Positions 10,068 through 19,101 are shown, counted from the stretch's first letter. The stretch: 64,000 nt of DNA from Ensifer sp. IC3342 (GCF_020193655.1 NZ_JADYVE010000001.1:1426001-1490000); one strand, 5' to 3'. Made by a program: numbers and translations. Notes: a model not told the origin generated them from the letters alone.

Positions 10068-11006
10068 GTGAACGAAGTTTCTCCAACGGCCGTCGCGCCG
10101 CATAATCCCATCATGCGCGGCGTGGCGATCATGCTCTTCGCCATGCTCATCCTGCCCTGCATGGATGCGATTGCGAAATATATGGCGGTCTATGAGGGCA
10201 TGTCGCCCGGTCAGGTGACCTTTTATCGCTTCTTCTTCCAACTCGTATCGACGGCGCCGTTGTTGCTTTCGGCGGGCGGGCTGCGGGCGTTTTATCCGAA
10301 GCGGCTCTGGCCGAACATTCTTCGCGGCGTACTGCTTGCGGCGGCGGCGCTCTTTTTCTTCGTTTCAGTGAAATACATGCCGCTCGCGGACGTGTTCGCC
10401 ATCTACTTCGTCGAGCCCTTCATTCTGACATGCCTTTCGGCGTTGATCCTGCGCGAGAAAGTCGGATGGCGTCGATGGTCGGCGATCGCAGTCGGCTTCG
10501 GCGGCGCGATGGTTGTCATCCAGCCGAGCTTTGCCGTCTTCGGCGTAACGTCGTTGCTGCCTGTCGCCTGCGCCTTCCTTTTTGCCTGCTACCTCTTCCT
10601 GAACCGCGCTGTTGGCAGCGCCGATCCGCCGCTGACGATGCAGACGATCGCCGGTATAGGCGGGACGCTGTTCATCGCGGTAGTGATCGCCGTCGGCAAC
10701 GGATTCGGTGCCGTCGACTTCGAACCGTCACTGCCGCAATCGGCGCTCGGCTGGGTGCTCGTCATTGCGCTCGGGACTATTTCTGGCTGGGGCCATCTCC
10801 TTGTCGTCAAGGCATTTCAGGCCGCGCCGATATCGCTTCTGGCACCGTTCCATTATTTCGAGATCGTCTCGGCTACGGTGCTCGGCTACATCGTGTTCGG
10901 GGACTTTCCGACGCCGTCGAAGTGGCTGGGTATTCTCGTGATCGTCGCGTCCGGGCTGTACATCATCTGGAGGGAGCGGCAGGTGCAGAAGCGAAAGCGG
11001 GCGTAA
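10068..11006 (+). CDS. DMT-family transporter (EamA domain)
   Basis: A hydrophobic protein of about 312 residues with roughly ten membrane helices, in the two-EamA-repeat layout of drug/metabolite transporters. Characteristic segments are ARG-rich cytoplasmic loops, MPLADVFAIYFVEPFILTCLSALIL and the closing APFHYFEIVSATVLGYIVFGDFP. The tail is basic. The start is uncertain: the chosen GTG gives VNEVSPTAVAPHN. ATGs at 10011 and 9945 lie in the same frame but add a hydrophilic stretch that does not look conserved, and one at 10113 is also possible. Substrate unknown; relatives export amino acids and metabolites. Confidence 0.85.
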   Translation: MNEVSPTAVAPHNPIMRGVAIMLFAMLILPCMDAIAKYMAVYEGMSPGQVTFYRFFFQLVSTAPLLLSAGGLRAFYPKRLWPNILRGVLLAAAALFFFVSVKYMPLADVFAIYFVEPFILTCLSALILREKVGWRRWSAIAVGFGGAMVVIQPSFAVFGVTSLLPVACAFLFACYLFLNRAVGSADPPLTMQTIAGIGGTLFIAVVIAVGNGFGAVDFEPSLPQSALGWVLVIALGTISGWGHLLVVKAFQAAPISLLAPFHYFEIVSATVLGYIVFGDFPTPSKWLGILVIVASGLYIIWRERQVQKRKRA

Positions 11007-11051
11007 GTTTCGCCCGCCGCTATTACCGAATCATGCCGGCGGCGGCCGGAT

Positions 11052-11798
11052 TCAAGCCGACGGAGCCAATGGTTGGAGACAGTCGCTTTCGGCGCGCGTC
11101 GGCCCGAAGACTGCCTCGAATGCCTCCCTCAGTCGGATGTCGACATCGGGCATCATGACCGGCAGACCAAGATCGACCAGACTGGTGACACCGTAACCGC
11201 GGATGCCGCAGGGCACGATGCCGCCGAAGTGATCGAGGTCCGGGTCGACGTTCAGCGCGAAGCCATGAAAGCTCACCCATTTGCGCAGCCGGATGCCGAT
11301 GGCGGCAATCTTATCTTCGGCCGCCGATCCGTCAGGCAATGGCGGCTTTTCCGGACGACGCACCCATACGCCCACCCGGTCTTCGCGGCGTTCGCCCTTG
11401 ACGTTCATCGAATCGAGCGTGGTGATGATCACTGCCTCGAGTGCTGCGACAAAGGCGCGCACATCCTGGCGACGGCGCTTCAGGTCAAGCATGACATAGA
11501 CGACCCTTTGACCCGGACCGTGATAGGTGTATTCGCCGCCCCGGCCGGTCGCGAAGACCGGGAAACGGTCAGGCATTACCAGGTCCGAGGCCTCGGCGCT
11601 TGTGCCCGCCGTATAAAGAGGAGGGTGCTCGACAAGCCAGACCAGTTCGTCCGCGGTGCCGGCGGCAATGGCCGCGGCTTCCCGTTCCATGGTTTCGACC
11701 GCCTGTGGATAATCGACGAGGGAAGGGGCGATGCGCCAGCGCACCGCAGGTGATCCGGGCGGTGCAAACATGGTTTGGTCGAGATTGTCGCGCTGCAT
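11052..11798 (-). CDS. lipB: Lipoyl(octanoyl) transferase
   Basis: A 248-residue enzyme that moves octanoate from ACP to lipoyl domains, the first step of protein lipoylation. Family motifs are [41 protein letters not shown] and [14 protein letters not shown], the last containing the catalytic Cys; the catalytic Lys is in the KIAAIG segment. The start at MQRDNLDQ has an AGGAA about ten bases upstream. The lipoyl domains it serves include those of PdhB and PdhC at the right end of the window. Its 3' end faces the DMT transporter gene with 45 bases between. Confidence 0.95.
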   Translation of the reverse strand: MQRDNLDQTMFAPPGSPAVRWRIAPSLVDYPQAVETMEREAAAIAAGTADELVWLVEHPPLYTAGTSAEASDLVMPDRFPVFATGRGGEYTYHGPGQRVVYVMLDLKRRRQDVRAFVAALEAVIITTLDSMNVKGERREDRVGVWVRRPEKPPLPDGSAAEDKIAAIGIRLRKWVSFHGFALNVDPDLDHFGGIVPCGIRGYGVTSLVDLGLPVMMPDVDIRLREAFEAVFGPTRAESDCLQPLAPSA

Positions 11799-11928
11799 CA
11801 GGCCGTATTCCTGGTTTTTCCGCCTCCGTACATGGGATAGCGCGCGCCAAGAGTCCAGCATTTCCAGTGCTTCGCGAGGGGGCTGTTGAAATAGTTTCTT
11901 TTCTCGTCAAATTTCTGTCGTCTTGCCC

Positions 11929-11956
11929 TTGTGCACCCGAAATGCTTTTGCTACAT
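11929..11956 (+). promoter_or_regulatory. Possible promoter of tRNA-Leu
   Basis: A TTGTGC and a CTACAT hexamer separated by 16 bases end 35 bases before the mature tRNA. This resembles a relaxed alphaproteobacterial housekeeping promoter, but neither hexamer is a strong match. Confidence 0.3.
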
Positions 11957-11991
11957 GCAGCCCCGCCGACGCAATCGGCACCTACCACGAT

Positions 11992-12076
11992 GCGGTCGTG
12001 GCGGAATTGGTAGACGCGCAGCGTTGAGGTCGCTGTGGGGCAACCCGTGGAAGTTCGAGTCTTCTCGACCGCACCA
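11992..12076 (+). tRNA. tRNA-Leu (anticodon GAG)
   Basis: 85 bases with the acceptor stem GCGGTCG pairing with CGACCGC and an encoded 3' ACCA after it. The anticodon stem CAGCG/CGCTG encloses the loop TTGAGGT, giving anticodon GAG (decodes CUC and CUU). The long variable arm typical of class II leucine tRNAs (TGGGGCAACCCGTG) and the TTCGAGT T-loop are present. It is a single gene, not in an array, with its own terminator downstream. Confidence 0.96.
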
Positions 12077-12092
12077 AATTGAATTAAAAGGC

Positions 12093-12130
12093 CCCCGTAA
12101 CCGCCCGGTTGTACGGGGTTTTTTATTTTC
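12093..12130 (+). terminator. Rho-independent terminator of tRNA-Leu
   Basis: Stem CCCCGTA (12093-12099) pairs with TACGGGG (12112-12118) across a 12-base loop and is followed directly by a run of Ts. It lies 16 bases after the tRNA. Confidence 0.85.
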
Positions 12131-12170
12131 GGGCGTCGAATTGTATGCGCTGCTAACATAAGCTCGAAGC

Positions 12171-12205
12171 TCTACAGCGACCTTCGCGCGTCTGGTTAGG
12201 CGTGC
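12171..12205 (+). repeat. Truncated intergenic palindrome (hairpin 2 family)
   Basis: Begins CTACAGCGACCTTCGCGCGTC, matching the left arm and apex of the element seen in full at 29164 and 47161. The right arm has decayed after GGTTAGGCGTGC. Confidence 0.55.
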
Positions 12206-12593
12206 ATGACATCTTCGTACTCGGGCGTCCGGAAACTCAAAACGAACGCTTCGGTAGCACCCGCGACCAAAATGCCATATTGTGTTGCTAAGGAGAGCCA
12301 TTAAGCGGCGTCGCCGAAGCAAGTTTACGAGCAAGCGAGTGGGGCCGCCGCCCGCGCTGTGCCAGATCTGGCCAAGGGGTCTCTGCAGCATTTTCCGCCC
12401 GGGCCGAATTCGGGCCACGGAGACGAAGGCGAGTTGTGTTTCGTCCGCGCACCGGTTCTGCGGGACCTCTGCCGCGGGGGAAATAGGCGTTCGTCGAAAA
12501 ATCGGAAAAAGGAACAGGGACTGGACGCAATTGCGCGCGTTATCGCGGAATTGTGAAAAGCGGTCAATATGATGGGGTGACAGAGCGGCGAAC

Positions 12594-12697
12594 CTGCTGC
12601 ATGATTTCTAATATCCGATTCGACTACGGATAAGACCTGTAGCAATTCAAAGCATTACGGTGCTCGCTGCGCCTGTGTAAAGCGCCGCGCGCCGTAG
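12594..12697 (+). repeat. Intergenic palindromic element, full two-hairpin form
   Basis: Starts CTGCTGCATGATTTCTAA, passes through CCGATTCGACTACGGATAA and AGCAATTCAAAG, and ends with a degenerate second hairpin closing at GCGCCGTAG. The same order of parts is found at 19247 and 33235. Confidence 0.65.
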
Positions 12698-12854
12698 AGA
12701 AGATGCGGATGCTCACCGTTGGCCACTGCTTCGGCATCCGCTAGCTAAACCGCAACGTGTTGAGGAACTTTGGAGGCAGGAAACAGTTCACTGTAAGCAG
12801 GGGGCCAACAGGCAGCGAACCCGTCTCGGTTTAACCGGCCTCCCGCGGGAGAGC

Positions 12855-14807
12855 ATGATGACAAGGAGTGAATCTGACGTCTTCGATCTCTTTTCAGAGA
12901 TCTATACGAGCGCAGCGCAGGAAGAGATAAGTCTGCAAGAATATCTCCTCGCCTGCCGCGACGACAAGAGTATGTATGCCACCGCGCAGGAGCGCATGGT
13001 GGAGGCCATTGGAGAGCCGACCCTCGTCGATACGAGCGCGGACGAGCGTCTCGGGCGAATCTTCGCCAATCGAACAATCAAGATCTATCCCTCATTCTCT
13101 GACTTCTATGGCATGGAGGATACGATCGAGCGGATTGTCGGCTATTTCCGCTATGCCGCGCAGGGCCTGGAAGAGCGCAAGCAAATTCTCTACCTCCTCG
13201 GGCCGGTTGGCGGCGGCAAATCTTCGTTGGCGGAACGACTCAAGAAGCTGATGGAGGCGCGTCCCATCTACACGTTGATGGTCAACGGCCAGATCAGCCC
13301 CGTCTTCGAATCCCCGCTCGGTCTGTTCCACCCGGAACGCATGGCCGATCTTCTCGAGGACAAGTATGGAATCGCCAGACGGCGGCTCACCGGCCTGATC
13401 TCCCCTTGGGCGGCCAAGCGGCTGGACGAAGTCGGCGGCGACATTTCGAAGTTCAGCGTCGTCAAGCTGAAACCATCCCGCTTGCGCCAGATCGGCATCG
13501 CGAAGACCGAGCCCGGCGACGAAAACAACCAGGACGTCTCCTCGCTCGTCGGCAAGGTCGATATCCGCCAGCTCGAAAACTACAGCCAGGCCGATCCGGA
13601 CGCCTATTCCTACAGCGGCGGGCTGAACCGCACCACGCAGGGGCTGCTTGAATTCGTTGAGATGTTCAAGGCCCCGATCAAGGTCCTCCACCCGCTGCTG
13701 ACGGCGACCCAGGAGGGCAATTACAACGGTACCGAGAATTTCGGCGCGTTTCCCTACCAAGGCACCGTTCTCGCGCATTCCAACGAATCCGAGTGGCTTC
13801 AGTTCAAGAACAACAAGAACAATGAGGCGTTCCTCGACCGCATTCTGGTGGTCAAGGTGCCCTATTGCCTGCGCGTCACCGAAGAGAAGCTGATCTACGA
13901 GAAGCTCCTTCGTGAAAGCGAGCTGGTCGACAATCCTTGCGCGCCGGAAGTTCTGGAGTGCCTGAGCCGATTCACTGTGTCGACCCGCCTTGCTCCGCAT
14001 GAGAACTCGCCGCTTTACACGAAGATGCGGGTTTATGACGGCGAGAACCTGAAAGACACCGATCCGAAGGCAAAATCGGTACAGGAATATCGTGATGCCG
14101 CCGGCGTCGACGAGGGCATGACGGGTGTCAGCACCCGCTTTGCCTTCAAGGTGCTGTCGGAGACCTTCAACTATGACACCAAAGAGGTCGCCGCCGATCC
14201 CGTGCATCTGATGTACATCATGGAGCAGGCGATCAAACGCGAACAGTTTCCCAAGGAAATCGAGGCAGGCTATCTCGATTTCATCAAGTCGGAACTGGCC
14301 ACGCGCTACGCCGAATTCATCGGCCACGAGATCCAGAAGGCCTATCTGGAATCCTACAGCGAATACGGTCAGAACCTTTTCGACCGGTATATAGCCTACG
14401 CCGACGCATGGCTCGAGGACCAGGACTTCAAGGATCCCGATACCGGACAGATCCTTAATCGGAAGGTACTCGACAGCGAGCTTTCGCAGATCGAAAAGCC
14501 AGCAGGCATCGCCAATCCGAAGGACTTCCGCAACGAGGTCGTGAAGTTCACGTTGCGTGCCCGCGCCAAGAACAGCGGCCGCAATCCCTCCTGGACGAGC
14601 TATGAAAAGCTGCGCGAAGTCATCGAAAAGCGTATGTTCGGTCAGGTCGAGGATCTGCTGCCTGTCATTAGTTTCGGCTCCAAGAAAGACAGCGCCACCG
14701 AGAAGCAGCATGCCGAGTTCGTCCAGCGCATGATTGAGCGCGGATACACCGAACGCCAGGTTCGGCGGCTCGTCGATTGGTACATGCGGGTAAACAAGGC
14801 AGGCTAA
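12855..14807 (+). CDS. prkA: PrkA-type serine protein kinase / AAA protein (YeaG family)
   Basis: A 650-residue protein (649 if the second of two adjacent ATGs is used; GGGAG sits well for either). The N-terminal AAA-type part has the Walker A motif LGPVGGGKSSLAERLK (about residue 116). PrkA family blocks follow, such as NGQISPVFESPLGLF, SGGLNRTTQGLLEFVEMFKAP and a C-terminal kinase-like region ending RLVDWYMRVNKAG. Homologues in E. coli (YeaG) and Bacillus are linked to nutrient-stress and sporulation responses. Debate continues over whether they act as kinases or as AAA proteases. It heads the conserved three-gene operon with yeaH and spoVR. Confidence 0.95.
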   Translation: MMTRSESDVFDLFSEIYTSAAQEEISLQEYLLACRDDKSMYATAQERMVEAIGEPTLVDTSADERLGRIFANRTIKIYPSFSDFYGMEDTIERIVGYFRYAAQGLEERKQILYLLGPVGGGKSSLAERLKKLMEARPIYTLMVNGQISPVFESPLGLFHPERMADLLEDKYGIARRRLTGLISPWAAKRLDEVGGDISKFSVVKLKPSRLRQIGIAKTEPGDENNQDVSSLVGKVDIRQLENYSQADPDAYSYSGGLNRTTQGLLEFVEMFKAPIKVLHPLLTATQEGNYNGTENFGAFPYQGTVLAHSNESEWLQFKNNKNNEAFLDRILVVKVPYCLRVTEEKLIYEKLLRESELVDNPCAPEVLECLSRFTVSTRLAPHENSPLYTKMRVYDGENLKDTDPKAKSVQEYRDAAGVDEGMTGVSTRFAFKVLSETFNYDTKEVAADPVHLMYIMEQAIKREQFPKEIEAGYLDFIKSELATRYAEFIGHEIQKAYLESYSEYGQNLFDRYIAYADAWLEDQDFKDPDTGQILNRKVLDSELSQIEKPAGIANPKDFRNEVVKFTLRARAKNSGRNPSWTSYEKLREVIEKRMFGQVEDLLPVISFGSKKDSATEKQHAEFVQRMIERGYTERQVRRLVDWYMRVNKAG

Positions 14808-14832
14808 TGATGCGTACGTTGGGGGTTTGCCA

Positions 14833-16158
14833 ATGCCGAATTTCATCGACCGCCGCCTTAATCCGAAGGACAAGAGCCTGGGTAATCGGCGGCGCTTTCT
14901 GAAGCGGGCGCGGGAAGAGCTGAAACGCACGATCAAGGAACAGATCAAAGCAGGCAAGATCGCGGACGTGGATGCGGAGCACCGTGTGCCCATGCCCGAG
15001 CGTGGCGTCGGTGAGCCATCCTTCCAGCCATCGCCGAGCACTGGCGAGAGACAGTATGTCCTGCCCGGCAATCACGAATTCTCGCCGGGCGATCGCCTCC
15101 CGAAACCAAGCGCGCGTGGCGGCGCCTCAGGCAAGGGCGCAGGAACTGGTGAGAGCGAGGACGACTTCCAGTTCGTGCTGTCGCGCGACGAAGTCCTTGA
15201 TCTCTTTTTCGAGGATCTTGAGCTTCCGGATATGGTGAAGCTCAATCTCAAGGAGTCGGTCGCGTTCAAGCCGCGCCGGGCCGGCTTTGCGACGTCGGGA
15301 TCGCCCACGAACATCAATGTGGGGCGCACGATGCGCAACAGCTATGGCCGCCGCATCGCGCTGCGTCGGCCCAGCCGCGCGGACGTAGCCGCAATTGCCG
15401 ACGAAATTGCCAGGTTGGAGGCGGAATCGAATACCAGTGACGCCCACCAGAAACGCATCGAGGCGCTGCGGGAGGAACTGGACAAGCTGGAGCGCCGCCG
15501 CCGCCGCATTGCCTATGTCGACCCGGTCGACATCCGTTTCAATCGTTTCGAGCCCCAGCCGCTGCCGAATGCAAGCGCGGTGATGTTCTGCCTCATGGAT
15601 GTGTCTGCCTCGATGGGCGAGCGGGAGAAGGATCTGGCCAAGCGCTTCTTCGTCCTGCTGCATCTCTTCCTCAAGCGGCGCTACAAGCGAATAGACATCG
15701 TCTTCATTCGCCATACGGATGAGGCGGGCGAGGTCGACGAAAATACCTTTTTCTACAGCAAGCAGAGCGGCGGCACGGTTGTTTCCACGGCTATCGAGGA
15801 GATGCTCCGCATTATTGAGGAGCGCTATCCGGCGCGTGAATGGAACATTTACGCTGCCCAGGCTTCCGATGGGGAGAACAGCGCCGGAGATTCGGACCTT
15901 TGCGTCTCGCTTCTCCACCGGCAGGTGATGCGCCTTTGCCAATATTATGCCTATGTTGAAATCATAGATGAACGCGAAACTGAGATTTTCGGTACGACCG
16001 ACAACGGCACGTCCCTTTGGCGCGCCTATCGCACGGTCGACAGCGAATGGTCGAATTTCCAGATGACCCGGATCGCGAGACCTTCGGACATCTATCCGGT
16101 TTTCCGGAAGCTTTTCGCAAGGCAGCCAACCATGCAACTGCGCACTGAAAGGCGATAG
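14833..16158 (+). CDS. yeaH: DUF444 family protein (YeaH/YhbH), VWA-like
   Basis: A 441-residue protein beginning MPNFIDRRLNPKDKSLGNRR, the family signature. It has a basic N-terminal third, a Gly/Ser/Pro linker, a coiled-coil stretch around residues 195-225, and a C-terminal domain with MDVSASMGEREKD. The last is a MIDAS-like DxSxS metal site as in von Willebrand A domains. TTG two codons earlier is open but unlikely. It lies 25 bases after prkA and one base before spoVR. Members are always found with PrkA and SpoVR; the exact role is unknown but probably as a partner of the PrkA ATPase. Confidence 0.93.
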   Translation: MPNFIDRRLNPKDKSLGNRRRFLKRAREELKRTIKEQIKAGKIADVDAEHRVPMPERGVGEPSFQPSPSTGERQYVLPGNHEFSPGDRLPKPSARGGASGKGAGTGESEDDFQFVLSRDEVLDLFFEDLELPDMVKLNLKESVAFKPRRAGFATSGSPTNINVGRTMRNSYGRRIALRRPSRADVAAIADEIARLEAESNTSDAHQKRIEALREELDKLERRRRRIAYVDPVDIRFNRFEPQPLPNASAVMFCLMDVSASMGEREKDLAKRFFVLLHLFLKRRYKRIDIVFIRHTDEAGEVDENTFFYSKQSGGTVVSTAIEEMLRIIEERYPAREWNIYAAQASDGENSAGDSDLCVSLLHRQVMRLCQYYAYVEIIDERETEIFGTTDNGTSLWRAYRTVDSEWSNFQMTRIARPSDIYPVFRKLFARQPTMQLRTERR

Positions 16159-16159
16159 G

Positions 16160-17707
16160 ATGCCCAAGGGCGCGGCCTCAAACCTTCTGTTTCACGATTC
16201 GGATTGGAACTTCGAGACGCTGTCGCGCACCTATGATGCGATCGAAACGATCGCGCTCGATGATCTGCAGCTCGACGTCTATCCGAACCAGCTCGAGATC
16301 ATCTCCTCGGAGCAGATGCTCGACGCCTATTCTTCGGTGGGAATGCCGCTGATGTACCAGCACTGGTCCTTCGGCAAGCGTTTCGTTTTCGAGGAACATC
16401 TCTATCGCAAGGGCCGCCGCGGCCTTGCCTATGAACTGGTCATCAACTCCAACCCCTGCATCACCTATCTGATGGAGGAGAACACCATGGCCATGCAGGC
16501 CCTGGTGACGGCGCACGCGGCCTTTGGCCACAACCACTTTTTCAAGAACAACTATCTGTTCCAGCAGTGGACCGACGCCAGCGCCATCCTGAGCTATATG
16601 GAGTTTGCCAAGAAATATATCACCAAATGCGAGGAGCGGTACGGAACGTCCGAAGTCGAGGTCATTCTCGATTCCGCCCACGCGCTCATGGATCAAGGCG
16701 TCTTCCGATATCGTCGACCACCGAGGCTTTCGTCCGAGAAGGAGCGGGAGCGTACCCGCGAGCGCCTCGAATACGAAGAGCAGACCTATAGCGATCTCTG
16801 GAGAACGCTGCCGCCCTCACCGGACGGGCAGAGCTCCAAGGATGCCGAGCGTGACGCCTCCGAGCGGAAGAAGGCGCTCAACCTTCCAGAGGAAAATCTG
16901 CTCTACTTCCTAGAAAAGACCAGCCTGATCCTGGAACCCTGGCAGCGGGAACTTCTGCGTATCGTGCGCGTCATCGCCCAGTACTTCTATCCGCAGCGGC
17001 AGACGAAGGTAATGAACGAGGGATGTGCGACCTTCGTGCACTACACGATCATGAACAGGCTTTTCGATCAGGGCAGGATCAGCGAGGGCTCCATGCTGGA
17101 GATGCTCCACAGCCACTCCAATGTGGTCTTTCAGCCGTCCTTCGACGACCCGCGCTTTCCGGGTATCAATCCCTACGCGCTGGGGTTCGCCATGATGCAG
17201 GATATCCAGCGCGTATGCACTGATCCGACACCGGAAGATCGTGATTGGTTTCCTGAGATCGCCGGCAGCGGCAAATGGCGGGAGACGCTGATCGACGCCT
17301 GGGCGAACCACCGGGACGAATCCTTCATCCTGCAATATTTGAGCCCTGCATTGATCCGGAAGTTCAGGCTGTTCCTGCTGACGGACGAGGCCGGCGACAA
17401 CTACTGCGAAGTTGCCTCGATCCATAATGAGCGCGGCTACGAGACCATACGCACTGCGCTTGCGCGCAGCTATGATGTCGCGGCGAACCAGTCGGACATC
17501 CAGGTCGTGGATGTGGATCTCCTGGGCGACCGCCACCTTCGCCTGCAGCACAACGTGAAGAACGGCATTCTCCTGGACGAAGCGAGCCGTGACGCAACGC
17601 TTCGTCACGTGCGCCACCTTTGGGGGTACGACGTAAGCCTCGCTGGTGTCGACGCGGAAACGGATGACGTGCTCTATGAGTGCTCGACGGCGCCGGCTTC
17701 CGAATAA
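16160..17707 (+). CDS. spoVR: SpoVR family protein
   Basis: A 515-residue soluble protein with SpoVR hallmarks. These are YPNQLEIISSEQMLDAYSSVGMPLMYQHWSFGK near the N-terminus, EENTMAMQALVTAHAAFGHNHFFKNN with several conserved His, NEGCATFVHYTIMNRL, and a GINPYALGFAMMQDIQR block. The clustered His/Glu suggest a metal site. It completes the prkA-yeaH-spoVR operon, starting one base after the yeaH stop. Named for a Bacillus cortex-formation phenotype, it is widespread in bacteria that do not sporulate, where it accompanies stress or stationary-phase regulons. Biochemical activity unknown. Confidence 0.94.
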   Translation: MPKGAASNLLFHDSDWNFETLSRTYDAIETIALDDLQLDVYPNQLEIISSEQMLDAYSSVGMPLMYQHWSFGKRFVFEEHLYRKGRRGLAYELVINSNPCITYLMEENTMAMQALVTAHAAFGHNHFFKNNYLFQQWTDASAILSYMEFAKKYITKCEERYGTSEVEVILDSAHALMDQGVFRYRRPPRLSSEKERERTRERLEYEEQTYSDLWRTLPPSPDGQSSKDAERDASERKKALNLPEENLLYFLEKTSLILEPWQRELLRIVRVIAQYFYPQRQTKVMNEGCATFVHYTIMNRLFDQGRISEGSMLEMLHSHSNVVFQPSFDDPRFPGINPYALGFAMMQDIQRVCTDPTPEDRDWFPEIAGSGKWRETLIDAWANHRDESFILQYLSPALIRKFRLFLLTDEAGDNYCEVASIHNERGYETIRTALARSYDVAANQSDIQVVDVDLLGDRHLRLQHNVKNGILLDEASRDATLRHVRHLWGYDVSLAGVDAETDDVLYECSTAPASE

Positions 17708-17728
17708 GCAACCGCGCCATTGACATGT

Positions 17729-17768
17729 GCTGCAGCGACCTTTGCGCGTCCGATCGGACGCGCCGGCA
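17729..17768 (+). repeat. Intergenic palindrome (hairpin 2 only)
   Basis: CTGCAGCGACCTTTGCGCGT followed by CCGATCGGACGCGCCGGC. The arms GCGCGTCC and GGACGCGC are perfect. It lies just after the spoVR stop and could act as a transcript-end stabiliser, though it lacks a T-run. Confidence 0.7.
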
Positions 17769-17788
17769 TTATCGGGTCGGATGGCTCG

Positions 17789-18160
17789 CTATTTCTCTGT
17801 GCCGTCAGGCGAGGTTTGCTGCGACGGTCCGCCGGTTCCCGACTGGGCGGTGGGATCCCTGTCAGTCGGAGCGGGCTGTTGGGCATCGGCGGGTGCGGGG
17901 CTGCCGTTGCCAACGCTGCCGGTCTGTTCAGACGATGGAGCAGGTTGAGTTTGCTCCGTTGTCTGATCGCTATCGTTCATCTCACCCCAGAGTTCGACGG
18001 CGCCCCAGGCAAGCAAGGCAAAAAACAGTCCGCCCGTGAGCACTGCCAGAACACGGAGGCCGAGGCCCCCCGGTCTGGTCTCCCGCGCCGAGAATTCTTC
18101 CCTGTCCGCGTCATGGGTTTTCGAGGCCGGATCGCCGCGTTCATCGAGGTACTTGGCCAT
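17789..18160 (-). CDS. Hypothetical membrane-anchored protein
   Basis: 123 residues: an acidic/polar cytoplasmic start (MAKYLDERGDPASKTHD), one membrane segment at about residues 35-57 (LRVLAVLTGGLFFALLAWGAVEL), then a low-complexity tail rich in Gln, Pro, Thr, Ser and Gly. A GGAG lies about nine bases before the ATG. No recognised domain. The simple architecture, with a short cytoplasmic head and disordered periplasmic tail, is common among uncharacterised rhizobial proteins. It faces the spoVR gene 3' end across a palindrome. Confidence 0.65.
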   Translation of the reverse strand: MAKYLDERGDPASKTHDADREEFSARETRPGGLGLRVLAVLTGGLFFALLAWGAVELWGEMNDSDQTTEQTQPAPSSEQTGSVGNGSPAPADAQQPAPTDRDPTAQSGTGGPSQQTSPDGTEK

Positions 18161-18252
18161 CGGATAATCTCCACTGATCTATCAATGGAGAACGAGGCGG
18201 CGTTCACAATGTTCCGGGCCGCGACGACGTCGCGGCAGCAGAATAGAGGGCG

Positions 18253-18513
18253 TCAGGGCGCCCAGCTGTCCTGGACGCTGCGGCGAACGAGCTTGTAGGA
18301 ATGGTCCGGCTGGACCTCGTATGTTTCGAAAACCATGGTCCCCTCATGCAGGAAACGGTGCTGTATCATTGTCCCGGGCGCTGCTTGTGTTCTGCGCTCC
18401 GCCGCCTTCTCGCCGTAGGTGAAGCTGCCGGGGAGGGGTTCCAGATCAGGTGAGGCGGTGGTGCACCCGGCCAGTGCAAGTGCAAAGACAGGGATCAGGC
18501 GCAAGGCTTTCAT
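18253..18513 (-). CDS. Small lipoprotein, unknown function
   Basis: 86 residues starting MKALRLIPVFALALAGCTTAS. A short basic head, a hydrophobic core and the lipobox LAGC predict signal peptidase II cleavage and lipid anchoring at that Cys. AAGGGA precedes the ATG; the frame is open for 18 codons upstream but without a ribosome-binding site. The mature part (about 68 residues) is polar and ends DSWAP. No known domain. It is transcribed leftwards with its neighbours 17789 and 18598. Confidence 0.75.
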   Translation of the reverse strand: MKALRLIPVFALALAGCTTASPDLEPLPGSFTYGEKAAERRTQAAPGTMIQHRFLHEGTMVFETYEVQPDHSYKLVRRSVQDSWAP

Positions 18514-18597
18514 TTTATATCCCTTGATGAATCCGTATTTTGATGAATCGTATGTCGGCGATTCCAACTGAACATTATTTCATCTGGTTGAACTGGG

Positions 18598-19101
18598 TCA
18601 CCGCTCACCTCTGGTCAATTTCTCGAACCGTTTGACGGCGCGTTCGCGTTTTAGCCGGGAAAGGCGTTGCGTCCAGAAGATGCCGGAAAGCTGGTCGATC
18701 TCGTGCTGCAGGCAGATCGCCATCAATCCCTCCGCATATTCTTCCAGCGTCTTGCCGGATAGCGATTGATACCGCACGCGCACCGCGCACGGTCGCTCCA
18801 CTTCCTCTGAAATACCCGGCATCGAGACGCTGCCTTCCGCATGCCGCATCAGGTCATCGGATTGCCAGACAATTTCCGGATTGGCGAAAACCCGCGAGCC
18901 GCTTGACCGATCCAGTTCGATCACTGTCAACCGTCGCAGAACACCGACATGATTTGCGGTAATGCCGATCCCCGGCGCAGCATGCATCGTCTCAAGAAGG
19001 TCGGTAGCGAGTTGCCGGAGATCATTGTCGAAATGTTCGATCGTTTCGGCCGCGGTGGTGAGCGCCGGGTGCGGAAAGCGCACGATGGGAAGAATAGCCA
19101 T
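18598..19101 (-). CDS. Peptide deformylase-like protein with degenerate active site
   Basis: A 167-residue protein with the length and fold pattern of peptide deformylase, starting MAILPIVRFPHPAL after AAGGGG. All three catalytic motifs are altered. Motif I, normally GxGxAAxQ, is GIGITANH (residues 44-51). Motif II, normally EGCLS with the metal-binding Cys, is EGSVS (89-93). Motif III, normally HExxH, is HEIDQ (133-137). Two of three metal ligands are therefore lost, though Glu134 and His133 remain. Deformylase activity is unlikely. It may bind N-formyl peptides or N-termini without hydrolysis, or have a new role. Deformylase paralogues are common in rhizobia; the essential def is presumably elsewhere. 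Confidence 0.85.
   Translation of the reverse strand: MAILPIVRFPHPALTTAAETIEHFDNDLRQLATDLLETMHAAPGIGITANHVGVLRRLTVIELDRSSGSRVFANPEIVWQSDDLMRHAEGSVSMPGISEEVERPCAVRVRYQSLSGKTLEEYAEGLMAICLQHEIDQLSGIFWTQRLSRLKRERAVKRFEKLTRGER

Larger units (their letters stand above)
12131..12854. other. Intergenic region between tRNA-Leu and prkA
   Basis: About 720 bases with no convincing protein gene. The open frames present are very rich in Arg, Ser and Cys and look like chance frames in GC-rich DNA. It contains one truncated and one full copy of the rhizobial palindrome (listed separately). The prkA promoter must lie here, but I could not identify it. Confidence 0.55.

Noticed and set aside
12282..12572. 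Open frame of 96 codons between tRNA-Leu and prkA
   Set aside because: Arg/Ser/Cys-rich composition, no ribosome-binding site, and a minus-strand frame overlaps it equally well.
13092..15071. Long open frame (659 codons) antisense to prkA and yeaH
   Set aside because: It is the mirror of strongly conserved coding sequence in GC-rich DNA; the translation has no domain and no ribosome-binding site.
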